Of a stretch of 64,000 bases of DNA, positions 39,375 through 48,026 are shown in pieces. A model generated the notes under the pieces. It did no database searches and was not told where the DNA came from. It was given only the letters and a program-made list of their open reading frames with translations. This stretch comes from an uncultured bacterium. GTDB lineage: Bacteria; Pseudomonadota; Alphaproteobacteria; Rhodospirillales; Rhodospirillaceae. A program made the position numbers and the translations under genes. The DNA lies in the NCBI GenBank assembly GCA_903888485.1, contig CAISTS010000050.1:26221-90220 (forward strand). The letters run 5' to 3'. Each line of letters opens with the position of its first letter. Position 1 is the stretch's first letter.

Positions 39375-41039
39375 ATGCTAAATAGAAAATTCGCGTGTGG
39401 CGTAGCTATGGGTCTCGTACTGAGTCTGGCGCCGACCCAATCCTTCGCGGGGCAAGCGAGCGGCCGGCAATTTGACGTGCTGATCACGGGCGGGCGCATT
39501 TACGACGGCACCGGCAATCCGTGGTACTCGGGCGACATCGGCGTCAAGGACGGCCGCATCGCCGAGATCGGCAACCTGACCGGCGCGGGTGCGACCCGCG
39601 TCATCGACGCCAAGGGGCTGATCGTCACCCCCGGCTACATCGACCTGCATACCCACACCGACACGATGATCCTGAAGGACGGCAACGCCGAAGGCAAAGT
39701 GCGCCAGGGTGTGACGCTCGATCTGCTCGGCGAGAGTAGCTCCGTCGCGCCGCGCGATGGTCTGCCCGTGACCGAGGAGGACGGCGTCAAGACCGATTGG
39801 ACGACCTTCACGGGCTACTTCGACAAGGTCAAAGAAAAAGGCACCTCGATCAACCTCATCTCGCATACGGCTTTCGAGCAGGTTCGCCGTATCGCCGCGG
39901 GCTATACGCCCAATGCGGCAACGCCCGCACAATTGGAGCGCATGAAGGAGCTGATGGCGCGCTCGATGCGCGAAGGCGCCTGGGGTATGGTGCTGCGCTT
40001 CGAAAGCGGTGGCCCGAAGTTCCCGAACGAAGTGATCGAGCTTGGCAAGATCGTGCATCAGTACGGCGGCAACGTCTCTTCGCACATGGGCAGCGAAGGC
40101 TTCGAGCAGGACATGGAGCTCGACTTCATGTTCCGACTCGCGCGCGAGGCGCAGGTGCCGATCCACATCTTCCATTTCAAGATCAGGGGCCAGCGCAACT
40201 GGGCAAAGATGCAGCACTTCATCGACCGCATCAACAAGGCGCGCGACGAAGGCATCGACGTCACCGTCAATGAATATCCCTACACGGCGATGAACCACGG
40301 CTGGAGCGCGTTCTTCCCGGATTGGGCGCGCGTCCATGGGCCGCAGGAATTCGCCAAGATGCTGAAGGACCCGGCCATCCAAAAGAAGATCCGCGCCGAT
40401 AAGGATTATGCCGACTGGATGCACGAGCACGGCGATCCGGAAGGCATCGTCTATGCGCGCGCGTCCGTGGAAGGGCACAAGCAATACGAAGGCAAGCGCC
40501 TCGCTGAAATCGCCAAGCTGCGCGGCGATAGCGACGCGATGATGACCTGCATCCAACTCATGGCGGAAGCCGGCGGCAATATCGGCGGCGTCTTCCACAC
40601 GATGTCGGAAGAGAACGTCCAGCTCATCATGAAGCAGCCGTGGACCGCCATCGCCAGCGACGCCGGCGCGGATAACCTCGCGACGAAAGGTTTCCCGCAT
40701 CCGCGGGTGTTCGGCACCAACGCCCGCGTGCTCGGCAAGTATGTGCGCGACGAAAAGGTACTGACCATGGAAGAAGCGGTGCGCAAGATGTCCGGCTTGC
40801 CGGCGCAGATCCTGGGCTTGCGTGACCGCGGCCAGCTGCAGAAGGGCTTCTATGCCGACATCGTGCTGGTCGACCCCGTAACGGTGAAGGACACTGCCAC
40901 CTACGAGAAGCCCAAGTCCTATGCAGTGGGCGTGCCGTATGTTTTGGTCAACGGCAAGCTCGTGATCGACAAGGGCCAGCACACCGGCGCACGTCCCGGC
41001 ATGCCGGTGCTCGGCGCGGGTTTCCGCCCGAACTCTTAA
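39375..41039 (+). CDS. Exported N-acyl-D-amino-acid deacylase-type amidohydrolase
   Basis: Zinc amidohydrolase of the D-aminoacylase/amidohydrolase-3 group, 554 residues, with a signal peptide (about 1-25, ending TQSFA before GQASG) that sends it to the periplasm. The N-terminal beta domain (FDVLITGGRIYDGTGNPWY) is followed by metal ligands YIDLHTHTDTM near residue 92, a core GESSS segment, HIFHFKIRG, and DAGADNLATKGFPHPR in the C-terminal half. Family members release D-amino acids from N-acyl or D-dipeptide substrates; exact specificity is inferred. DadA, which oxidises D-amino acids, is encoded about 1.6 kb away. Its stop codon overlaps that of nnrDE on the other strand. Confidence 0.85.
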   Translation: MLNRKFACGVAMGLVLSLAPTQSFAGQASGRQFDVLITGGRIYDGTGNPWYSGDIGVKDGRIAEIGNLTGAGATRVIDAKGLIVTPGYIDLHTHTDTMILKDGNAEGKVRQGVTLDLLGESSSVAPRDGLPVTEEDGVKTDWTTFTGYFDKVKEKGTSINLISHTAFEQVRRIAAGYTPNAATPAQLERMKELMARSMREGAWGMVLRFESGGPKFPNEVIELGKIVHQYGGNVSSHMGSEGFEQDMELDFMFRLAREAQVPIHIFHFKIRGQRNWAKMQHFIDRINKARDEGIDVTVNEYPYTAMNHGWSAFFPDWARVHGPQEFAKMLKDPAIQKKIRADKDYADWMHEHGDPEGIVYARASVEGHKQYEGKRLAEIAKLRGDSDAMMTCIQLMAEAGGNIGGVFHTMSEENVQLIMKQPWTAIASDAGADNLATKGFPHPRVFGTNARVLGKYVRDEKVLTMEEAVRKMSGLPAQILGLRDRGQLQKGFYADIVLVDPVTVKDTATYEKPKSYAVGVPYVLVNGKLVIDKGQHTGARPGMPVLGAGFRPNS

Positions 41040-42523
41040 TCGCGTTGCCGCAAAACTTTCGGCAGTTCGTCCGGAAGGTCTTCAGCGATCAAGCCGCGGC
41101 CATAGCTGGCCGCGGCAGCGCCGTGCAGCCAGACCGCCGCGCATGCGGCTTCCCACGCGGGCATGCCTTGGACGAGAAGGCCCAAGGCCATCCCCGCCAG
41201 CACATCCCCTGAGCCGGCTGTGGCGAGCCAGGGCGGTGCGTTGTCGGTGATGGCGGCGCGGCCGTCCGGGGCGGCGATGACGCTGTCGGGGCCCTTGAGG
41301 ACGATCACCGCACCGCTCATCTGCGCGGCGGCGCGCGCCTTGTCGAGCTTGCCGCCCTTCTCGAAGGCCGGACCCTTGAACAGCCGCGCGAACTCGCCGT
41401 CGTGGGGTGTCAGGACCACCGGCCCCTTGGCGCGGCGGATGGCGGCGAAAAGCTGCTCGGGATCGTCGGCGAAGCTGGTGAGCGCGTCGGCATCAAGCAC
41501 CACGGCGCGCGCGGCGCCCAGAACCCGGAGCACATGCAGCACCGTCTTGCTGCCAACCGAGGCGCCGGGTCCGATCAGCACGCCGTTGCGCCGGCGATCG
41601 GCTAACACGGCGTCTAAGTCCTCCATGCTGTCGCAGGGGCGCACGAATGCACCTGGCTGATCCAGCGCGTAGATCTGGAAAGCATCCTTGGGCACGGCGT
41701 AGGTCAACACGCCGGCGCCCGCGCGCCGTGCGGCGCGTCCAGCGAGGCGCGCGGCCCCGGTGATCGCCGCGCTGCCGCACACCACGGCGTGACCGCGTGA
41801 GTACTTGTGATCGCTTGTGCCCGGCTGCGGCAGTGTCCACAGCCCGGGGCGGTTGTGCGCCGTATGCGGCGCGACGCACGGCAGCACGCTCTCGGGAATG
41901 CCGATGTCGGCGACTTTGATCTCGCCGCAAAGCGCGCGCCCGGGAAACAACAGATGCGCGGGCTTCGCGCGGAAAAAGGTGACCGTGGCGGCGCACTGCG
42001 GCGCGATGCCCAGCACTTCGCCCGTGTCGCCCTGCACGCCGCTCGGCACATCGACGGCGATGCACGTCAGATGCTCAGCGTTGATGCGCGCGATGACGTC
42101 GTGCGCTACGCCGCTGAGCGGGCGGCTGAGGCCCGCGCCGAACAGCGCGTCGACCACCAAGGGCTTGCCGTCCAGAAGCGCGGCACTCAACGGCAGAACC
42201 TCGCCGCGCCAGCGTTTGGCGTTTTCCGCAGCATCGCCGCGCAGCTCGGCGGTCGGGCCCAGCAATCCAAGGCGCACGGGCCAACCGGCATCCGAAAGCA
42301 GGCGCGCGAGGACGAAGCCGTCGCCGCCGTTGTTGCCCGGACCGCACAGCACCGCCACCGGCTGCACCGGCCAGCGGTCTTGCACCAGACGCGCCACCGC
42401 CGCGCCGGCCGCTTCCATCAGCCTGAGGCTGGCAATGCCCGCGCCTTCGGCCGCCTTGTCGGCGGCGTACATCTCGGCGACCGAGAGGACGGCGTGGCTT
42501 GCGGGAAGGGGCGTCATATTCAT
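41036..42523 (-). CDS. nnr: Bifunctional NAD(P)H-hydrate epimerase and dehydratase
   Basis: Repairs hydrated NADH/NADPH. The N-terminal YjeF-N epimerase domain (about 1-210) contains VLCGPGNNGGDGFVLARLL and the conserved VVDALFGAGL and VDVPSGVQGDTG segments. The C-terminal ribokinase-like dehydratase domain (about 220-495) has HKYSRGHAVVCGS, VLTPHDGEFARLF and the nucleotide loop GSGDVLAGM. Fused form of 495 residues as in many bacteria. Two start ATGs (42523 and 42517) are possible; the first is used. It ends tail-to-tail with the deacylase gene with overlapping stop codons. Confidence 0.94.
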   Translation of the reverse strand: MNMTPLPASHAVLSVAEMYAADKAAEGAGIASLRLMEAAGAAVARLVQDRWPVQPVAVLCGPGNNGGDGFVLARLLSDAGWPVRLGLLGPTAELRGDAAENAKRWRGEVLPLSAALLDGKPLVVDALFGAGLSRPLSGVAHDVIARINAEHLTCIAVDVPSGVQGDTGEVLGIAPQCAATVTFFRAKPAHLLFPGRALCGEIKVADIGIPESVLPCVAPHTAHNRPGLWTLPQPGTSDHKYSRGHAVVCGSAAITGAARLAGRAARRAGAGVLTYAVPKDAFQIYALDQPGAFVRPCDSMEDLDAVLADRRRNGVLIGPGASVGSKTVLHVLRVLGAARAVVLDADALTSFADDPEQLFAAIRRAKGPVVLTPHDGEFARLFKGPAFEKGGKLDKARAAAQMSGAVIVLKGPDSVIAAPDGRAAITDNAPPWLATAGSGDVLAGMALGLLVQGMPAWEAACAAVWLHGAAAASYGRGLIAEDLPDELPKVLRQRD

Positions 42524-42621
42524 AGGGCTGCACGACTGGCGAAAGGCGGTGTTCGACTATACCTTGAGGCCATGACCACTACTCTTGCAAACGTTAAGAG
42601 GGCAAACCCAAAGAGGCGGCC

Positions 42622-43899
42622 GTGAAGGTGCTCGTGCTGGGCGCGGGCGTCGTTGGCGCGACTACCGCCCACTTCCTCGCCGAGGATGGTCACCAGGTCA
42701 AAGTCATCGACCGGCAGCAGGCCGCCGGCATGGAGACCAGCTTCGCCAATGGGGCGCAGATCTCGGCCTGCCACGCCAAGCCCTGGGCGACGCCTCACGT
42801 GCCGCTGCAGGCTTTCAAATGGATGTTCAAGCCCGACGCGCCGCTCCTGTTCCGCCCCTGGCGCTGGGACCCTCCGCTGTGGAGCTGGGGGCTGAAGTTC
42901 CTGCGCAACTGCACGGACCAGCGCGTGACCACCAACATGGAGCGCACCCTGCGCGTGGCGCTTTATAGCCGTGCGGTGCTCAAAGCCCTGCGCCAGCGTA
43001 CCAACATCCAATACGACCAGATCACGCGCGGCATCCTGCATATCTATCGCAGCGCGGCGGAGTTCGAAGAAGGCCGCGCGACCGGCGCGATGCTCAAGGC
43101 CTTGGGCCTGCCGCAGGACGTGCTGACGCCGCAAGAGTGCGTGCGCCTGGAGCCTGCCCTCGCCCACGCGGCCAAGACCGACCTCGCCGGCGGCCTGCTC
43201 AGTCCCGAGGACGAAAGCGGCGATGCGCAGAAGTTCACGACGGAGATCGCCAAACGCGCGGCGGCACGCGGCGTGGAATTCGCCGGCGGCGTGACCGTCA
43301 AGCACGTCAACGCCTCGAAAGGCATGATCACCTCGGTCGTCACCGACCAGGGCGAGGAAACCGCCGATGCATTTGTGCTCGCGCTTGGCAGCTACAGCGC
43401 GCGTTTCGTCAAGGCGCTGGGCCTCGATCTGCCGATCTATCCGGCCAAGGGCTATTCCATCAGTGTTGAATTGGAGAACCCAGACGCCGCGCCGACCATG
43501 AGCATCACCGACGAGAGCGCGTACATGGTGTTTTCGCGCCTCGGCAATCGTTTGCGCGTTGCCGGCACCGCCGAACTCGCCGGATGGGACACGGGCCTCG
43601 ATCCGCGCCGCGTTGCGCCGCTGGTGCGTAACGCGAAGAGTCTCTTCCCAACCGCATCGTCGTACACTGACGTGCACCCGTGGGCAGGTTTACGCCCCAC
43701 CACACCAGACTCCGTGCCGATCATCGGGGCCACGCCCTATGCGAACCTGTTCCTCAATACCGGGCACGGCACACTCGGCTGGACCATGGCTTGCGGCTCG
43801 GCGCGCATCACGGCCGATTTGATTGCAGGCCGCGCGCCAGAAATCAGCCTCGAAGGCCTGGGATATCAGAGATTCAGCGGCGGAGGGACAGAGCCATAG
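42622..43899 (+). CDS. dadA: D-amino acid dehydrogenase, small-subunit type
   Basis: Membrane-associated flavoprotein that oxidises D-amino acids to 2-oxo acids and passes electrons to the respiratory chain. The FAD-binding Rossmann motif VLGAGVVGATTAHFL is at residues 5-19, SFANGAQISACHAKPWA follows, and the DAO-family C-terminal FAD segment LFLNTGHGTLGWTMACGSARITADLI is intact. 425 residues. The start codon is GTG with GAGG five bases upstream. It fits with the exported deacylase nearby in a D-amino-acid catabolic role. Its last 34 bp overlap the convergent small gene at 43866. Confidence 0.93.
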   Translation: MKVLVLGAGVVGATTAHFLAEDGHQVKVIDRQQAAGMETSFANGAQISACHAKPWATPHVPLQAFKWMFKPDAPLLFRPWRWDPPLWSWGLKFLRNCTDQRVTTNMERTLRVALYSRAVLKALRQRTNIQYDQITRGILHIYRSAAEFEEGRATGAMLKALGLPQDVLTPQECVRLEPALAHAAKTDLAGGLLSPEDESGDAQKFTTEIAKRAAARGVEFAGGVTVKHVNASKGMITSVVTDQGEETADAFVLALGSYSARFVKALGLDLPIYPAKGYSISVELENPDAAPTMSITDESAYMVFSRLGNRLRVAGTAELAGWDTGLDPRRVAPLVRNAKSLFPTASSYTDVHPWAGLRPTTPDSVPIIGATPYANLFLNTGHGTLGWTMACGSARITADLIAGRAPEISLEGLGYQRFSGGGTEP

Positions 43900-44060
43900 C
43901 CGCAGTCGCACTCATCGGAGGGCTTGGACAGCCGCGCGACCAAGGGCGAGCCCTTGACCAGCGGTTCGCTGCGCTCCCATCGGAACTCGGCATTGCATTT
44001 GCCGCAGACCTGCGACGGCGGCAGTTGCGGCGCGTTGTGTCCGTTGGTTTTCGGCGGCAT
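43866..44060 (-). CDS. Small cysteine-pair (zinc-ribbon-like) protein
   Basis: A 64-residue predicted protein with two Cys pairs, VCGKC (about residues 18-22) and ECDCG (near 52-56), suggesting a zinc ribbon. No family recognised. The ATG at 44060 is preferred because GGGAG lies six bases before it. Its 3' end overlaps dadA by 34 bp tail-to-tail, and the GNAT gene diverges from its 5' side. The good ribosome-binding site and Cys spacing support a real gene, but it could be spurious. Confidence 0.5.
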   Translation of the reverse strand: MPPKTNGHNAPQLPPSQVCGKCNAEFRWERSEPLVKGSPLVARLSKPSDECDCGYGSVPPPLNL

Positions 44061-44104
44061 CGGCAGCTCCCTGTCCCGCACGAGTGTACGCGAAAATGCG
44101 CGAT

Positions 44105-44554
44105 ATGAACATCAGCCTCCGCGCGGCGCGCCCAGAAGATTTCGAATTCTGCTGGAACCTGTATGCCGAACAAGCCGCCTGGATCGTCGAGACCCTGCGC
44201 TTGCCGCCCCAGGAACGTTACTTCCGGAGAGCCTGGAAGCCGTCCGAGGTGCGCATCGTCGTCTTGCACAATGCAACCGACGTCGGTTGGCTGCAGACCC
44301 GCAGCGAAGGTGACGCGCTGTTTCTCGGTCAAATTTACATCGCCGCCAATTTCCAACGCCGTGGTATCGGTACACGCGTGATGGAAATGTTGATGACCGA
44401 TGCGCAGCCCATGACGCTCGCCGTCGTCAAGATCAGTTCCGCCGTGCGCTTTTACAAGCGCCTCGGCTTCTACGCCGAACGTGAAGACCACGAGAAGCTG
44501 TTCATGCGCCGCACGCCCGGGCTCACGGCGCCCATCGCCAATTTGAGGTCCTGA
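44105..44554 (+). CDS. GNAT-family N-acetyltransferase
   Basis: A 149-residue acetyltransferase with the GNAT fold: N-terminal ISLRAARPEDFEFCWNLY, the acetyl-CoA pyrophosphate loop FQRRGIGTRVME (QRRGIG), and the C-terminal AVRFYKRLGFYAE strand-helix. Substrate unknown. The ATG at 44105 is chosen as the one directly before the conserved N-terminus; in-frame GTG 44084 and ATG 44096 are alternatives. The next gene starts immediately after its stop (TGAATG). Confidence 0.88.
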   Translation: MNISLRAARPEDFEFCWNLYAEQAAWIVETLRLPPQERYFRRAWKPSEVRIVVLHNATDVGWLQTRSEGDALFLGQIYIAANFQRRGIGTRVMEMLMTDAQPMTLAVVKISSAVRFYKRLGFYAEREDHEKLFMRRTPGLTAPIANLRS

Positions 44555-44962
44555 ATGCTTGGCTTCTTCGACTTCTTCGGATTCGGAAGCAAGCGGCGCT
44601 CGGCGCTGCAGCTCTTCGACCGCACGCTCGTCGATCTCGAGGTCAATATGGCCTATATCGACGACGGCATGCGCTTTGCGATCTACAAGTGGGCGAGCCT
44701 CTTGGCGCAGAACAGCGGCGCGGCGATGGATCATCTGATGCGCGAGGCCGCGGCATTGATTTCATATTGTGTGCTGGGCCCTGCCGAGACCGAAGCACAG
44801 TGGGGCGCAGGAGTGCGCGCTGAACGCGAAGCGCGCTTTGCCGGTGTGCTTGCCCGCGGCGAAGAAGACACCTTCGATGCGATGCTGATCAAGCTGACGC
44901 TCGCCAAAGACATCGCCGCGCCGGACATCCGCGCGCGGGTCACTATGTCAGAAGACGGCTAG
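44555..44962 (+). CDS. Hypothetical helical protein following the GNAT gene
   Basis: A 135-residue protein with no recognised family. It begins with a short Phe/Gly-rich segment (MLGFFDFFGFGSKRR) and is then mainly helical (LQLFDRTLVDLEVNMAYI, ALISYCVLGPAE). GAGG lies six bases before the ATG, within the end of the GNAT gene, so translation is probably coupled to it. The 3' end overlaps the convergent gene at 44959 by 4 bp. Confidence 0.75.
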   Translation: MLGFFDFFGFGSKRRSALQLFDRTLVDLEVNMAYIDDGMRFAIYKWASLLAQNSGAAMDHLMREAAALISYCVLGPAETEAQWGAGVRAEREARFAGVLARGEEDTFDAMLIKLTLAKDIAAPDIRARVTMSEDG

Positions 44963-45624
44963 TTGATCTTGCGCTCGACCAGGCTGGCGCGTTCGCCGAA
45001 GGCGAGGGCCATGCACTCGACGCCCATCTCGCCCTTCTTGCCGGGCTTGGGCAGGCCCATCACCACCGAAGGCGTCTCGGCATACAGCCGGTAGACGATC
45101 TGCGGCAGCCAGATCTCCTGCGTCGGTTTGCTCGCGCCCGCTTTCTCGTAGGCCTCGCGCGTCGCGAAGAAATGCGCCGCGCCGCCGCCGTTCTGCGGCT
45201 TGCCGATGATGAGCGCGAGCGGCCAGCCCGGATGATCGAGGTATTCCTGGGCGTCGCGGATGACGATGCCGCCCGCCTCGCCGGACTTGCGGGCAATCAC
45301 GACGACGCGCGGCATGCGGCCCGCGGCGGCTTCAGGAGCGAACTTCTCGCGCGTTGCGGCGGCCGCGATCCAGCGCACGTTCTCGCGGAAATACCCTTTT
45401 GCGTTTGGTTTCTGGAAATAGCGCCACAGAAAATCATAGGCCAGTTCGCGGCGCTGTTCCGGATCGGAGACATCGGCCTCGGCGTACTTCACCGCCGGCA
45501 GCATGAAGTGATCGGCGGCGTAGTCGAAGTCCTCGGGCGACAGGTAGGTGAATCCGGAGCCCTCATGCTCGAAGAGCTGCAAAAGGATCAGATCGGGATG
45601 CTTACGCGCGCGCGGTTTGGCCAA
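44959..45624 (-). CDS. Hypothetical protein, TTG start
   Basis: A 221-residue soluble protein without a recognised family. Notable segments are SPEDFDYAADHFMLPAVKYAEAD, VVIARKSGEAGGIVIRDAQEYLDHPGW, and QNGGGAAHFFATREAYEKAG. No signal peptide or membrane helix. An in-frame stop lies just upstream and no ATG precedes the conserved-looking start, so the start is TTG at 45624, with a GGGGGA ribosome-binding site upstream. It converges on the preceding plus-strand gene with overlapping stops. Confidence 0.7.
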   Translation of the reverse strand: MAKPRARKHPDLILLQLFEHEGSGFTYLSPEDFDYAADHFMLPAVKYAEADVSDPEQRRELAYDFLWRYFQKPNAKGYFRENVRWIAAAATREKFAPEAAAGRMPRVVVIARKSGEAGGIVIRDAQEYLDHPGWPLALIIGKPQNGGGAAHFFATREAYEKAGASKPTQEIWLPQIVYRLYAETPSVVMGLPKPGKKGEMGVECMALAFGERASLVERKIN

Positions 45625-45786
45625 GGCTCGGGTCCCCCAATCCTAAAACGCTATACCTTACAAAGGCTTGCGTCAAATTGTGGCGAGAAAATGGCGGATT
45701 TCCTGGGTTTTTGCCGCAGCGCAGCGGCAACCGGCTATGCGCGGGCGCGTTTGTTAAATCAATACCCACAACATTTGGTAGCCCTT

Positions 45787-46437
45787 ATGCGATTGCCCTC
45801 CACATCTCCGAAGAAGTTCATTTCGCCGCAGAATGCGGTGTCGGCCTTCCTGAAGCGCATGACCAAGGTGGCGAAACACACCTTCCCCGCCTGGCAAAAG
45901 ACGCTTCTGGCCGGCATCGAGGACTGCGCGCTCGGCTACGACCAGCGCCGCGAGGTGATCGAGATCCATCCGCTCGACGACCATTACTTCGCCGGCGTGG
46001 TCGCGCTGGAAGCGGCGAAAATCCGTACGCTGTTTCCGCCGGACGAAGCGAGCGAGCTGCTCGCGCAGATCGGCGACCAGGTCGACGCGGCAGCGGGCCG
46101 CAACGACCGCCTGGTCTCGGACCTCGTCTTCCAGCTCGTCAATAAAGTTGAGATCGCCGCCAGCATCGATAGCCAGAAGATGCCCTACGACCAGGTCGCC
46201 AAAGCGTTGCTGCAGCGTCTCAGCATCGACCGCATCGAAGCGACGAAGCATTTGATGGACGATTTTCTCTACCGCCATACCCTCGGTGAGCCGCTTGCTC
46301 TGGGCGTTCCGCAGTGGTGGAGGGCCTTCCGGGACAAGTACGCGCTGGGGTCGGAAGAAGAAACGGCGCCACCCCTGCGCACGCAAACGGCCCCGGTGAG
46401 CGCGCAACGCAGACCGCGCCGCGCGGTCGCCTTCTAG
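45787..46437 (+). CDS. Hypothetical protein of unknown family
   Basis: A 216-residue protein with no recognised family. The middle is helix-prone (VVALEAAKIRTLFPPDEASELLAQIGDQVDAA, LVSDLVFQLVNKVE), and the last 30 residues are Arg/Pro-rich (RTQTAPVSAQRRPRRAVAF). No signal peptide or membrane helix. The ATG at 45787 begins the most protein-like part; in-frame upstream sequence is intergenic in character. The end overlaps the aminotransferase stop by 4 bp, tail to tail. Confidence 0.65.
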   Translation: MRLPSTSPKKFISPQNAVSAFLKRMTKVAKHTFPAWQKTLLAGIEDCALGYDQRREVIEIHPLDDHYFAGVVALEAAKIRTLFPPDEASELLAQIGDQVDAAAGRNDRLVSDLVFQLVNKVEIAASIDSQKMPYDQVAKALLQRLSIDRIEATKHLMDDFLYRHTLGEPLALGVPQWWRAFRDKYALGSEEETAPPLRTQTAPVSAQRRPRRAVAF

Positions 46438-47510
46438 GATTTAAAGAATCCCCGCGCGGCTTCCACGAAGGCTTCCATCTGTTCCATGCGGCCCATGCTG
46501 ACGCGGCACCAGGTGTCTGTCGGCTCCAGCACCGGGTTCACCAGGATGCGTCGCCCGCGCATGTACTCCGCGAAATTGACGCTGGTCTGGCGCGTGTCGA
46601 ACAGCACGAAGTTGCCGCTCGACGGAATGTATTTCACCTTCATCTTCTCGAAGGCGTCCTCGGTGTAGGCCACGCAGGCGCTCACCATCATGCGGCTGAA
46701 GGCCAGGAAGTCGGCGTCCTGATGGCTCGCGATCGCGGCCTTGAGTCCCAGGCGGTTAGGCACCGAGATGCGCCGCTCCTCAAGTGCGCGGATGACATCG
46801 GGCCGCCCGAGGCCGTACCCCACACGCAAGCCGGCAATGCCGTGGATTTTGGAAAAGGTGCGCGAGATCAGCAAATTCTTGCCCTGACGCACCTGCTCGA
46901 TGACGGTTGTCTTCTCGGGCTCATCGACGAGATCGATGTAGGCTTCGTCCACCACGACAAGCGCGCGCGGTTCGACCGCGACGATGAAAGCATTCAGCGC
47001 GGCGGCGGCGACGAGCGTACCCGTCGGATTGTTGGGATTGCAGACGTAGACCGCCCCGGTATCGTCCGTGACCTTCGCCTGCATGGCAGCGAGGTCGAGG
47101 CGCATGGCGGCATCGACGTTGACGAAGCGCACCTTGCCGCCGCTGCGCGCGGCGTACTGCGGCATGGCGAGGAATGTCGGCAAGCCCGCGACCAGCTCCT
47201 TGCCGCCGCTGGTGAAGATCGCCGCCACCAAGCGCAGCAACTCGGTCGAGCCCTCGCAGATGAACACGTTCTCGGGCTTCAATCCTTCCTTGGCCGCGAT
47301 CATCCGGCGCAGGACGATGACGTCCTCGTTGTCATAGGCCCAGCCGTCGTTGATGGCCGCGCGGATCGCGTCCTTGGCACGGTCCGAAGGACCGTAAGGG
47401 TTCTCGTTGAGGTGCAGACGGATGATCGGCGGCTGCGCTTCACCCGCCTGCGCGACGGGCACGATGGCCGAAAGCGCCGAAGCCTGGATCAGTCCGCGCC
47501 GCGTGATCAT
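46434..47510 (-). CDS. Exported (Tat-signal) PLP-dependent aminotransferase, histidinol-phosphate-aminotransferase-like
   Basis: A fold-type I aminotransferase of about 358 residues resembling HisC. The start NENPYGPSD, the CNPNNPTG loop, VVDEAYIDL with the PLP-binding Asp and Tyr, and SRTFSKIHGIAGLRVGYGL with the catalytic Lys are all in order. The unusual part is the N-terminus: TRRGLIQASALSAIVPVAQA is a twin-arginine-type signal, pointing to export of a folded PLP enzyme to the periplasm. The start ATG overlaps the JAMM stop by 4 bp (ATGA). A cytoplasmic enzyme with a chance Arg-Arg start is possible but less likely. Confidence 0.87.
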   Translation of the reverse strand: MITRRGLIQASALSAIVPVAQAGEAQPPIIRLHLNENPYGPSDRAKDAIRAAINDGWAYDNEDVIVLRRMIAAKEGLKPENVFICEGSTELLRLVAAIFTSGGKELVAGLPTFLAMPQYAARSGGKVRFVNVDAAMRLDLAAMQAKVTDDTGAVYVCNPNNPTGTLVAAAALNAFIVAVEPRALVVVDEAYIDLVDEPEKTTVIEQVRQGKNLLISRTFSKIHGIAGLRVGYGLGRPDVIRALEERRISVPNRLGLKAAIASHQDADFLAFSRMMVSACVAYTEDAFEKMKVKYIPSSGNFVLFDTRQTSVNFAEYMRGRRILVNPVLEPTDTWCRVSMGRMEQMEAFVEAARGFFKS

Positions 47511-47944
47511 GGGACGACCTTCACCGGCACTTCGATGAAGGCTTCTCCTTCCGGTCGGCGGAAAGCGCGCGGCGCCGAGACACCTTCGGCCGAAGCGGCC
47601 AGGACCAACCACAACGCTTCCGGATCGAAGGCCATGGCGAGATCGTGGACGGAAGGTTGGGCCGGACCATCCGGATGCGAATGGAAATGGCCGACGACAC
47701 GGCGCGCAGACGCGCGCGCCTGCCGCAAAAGGTCGAATTGCGCCTGCGGATCGATGGCAAAAGCGCGGCGCGGATTTTCAGCGACGTTGGCGGTGGGCAC
47801 AACCTCTGTGACGCGCACCACTGCTTCCCCCTCGCCCACCAACAAACCGCAGCATTCGTCCGGATAGGCCGCGCGCGCGGCGGCCCGAAGGGCCTCGGCA
47901 TCGGCGGCGATGAGCGTGACGTGTGAGGTCATGGGCGCGGTCAT
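47507..47944 (-). CDS. JAMM/Mov34-type metalloprotease (Mov34/MPN/PAD-1 family)
   Basis: A 145-residue single-domain metalloprotease or deconjugase. The JAMM zinc site is complete: acidic PDECCGLL near residue 28-35 and VGHFHSHPDGPAQPSVHDL (H-x-H, then the conserved Ser and Asp) near 87-103. Members cleave isopeptide or peptide links, for example from ubiquitin-like or sulfur-carrier proteins; the bacterial substrate is unknown here. ATG 47944 has AGGA seven bases upstream. It overlaps the aminotransferase gene by 4 bp, so the two are co-expressed. Confidence 0.88.
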   Translation of the reverse strand: MTAPMTSHVTLIAADAEALRAAARAAYPDECCGLLVGEGEAVVRVTEVVPTANVAENPRRAFAIDPQAQFDLLRQARASARRVVGHFHSHPDGPAQPSVHDLAMAFDPEALWLVLAASAEGVSAPRAFRRPEGEAFIEVPVKVVP

Positions 47945-48026
47945 GGGACTATCCTACGTCAGCCCCAGGCCGGCTGCAAAATCACGGGCCCATGACGCAG
48001 CGCAAATGGCGGGTTACATTGCGGTC

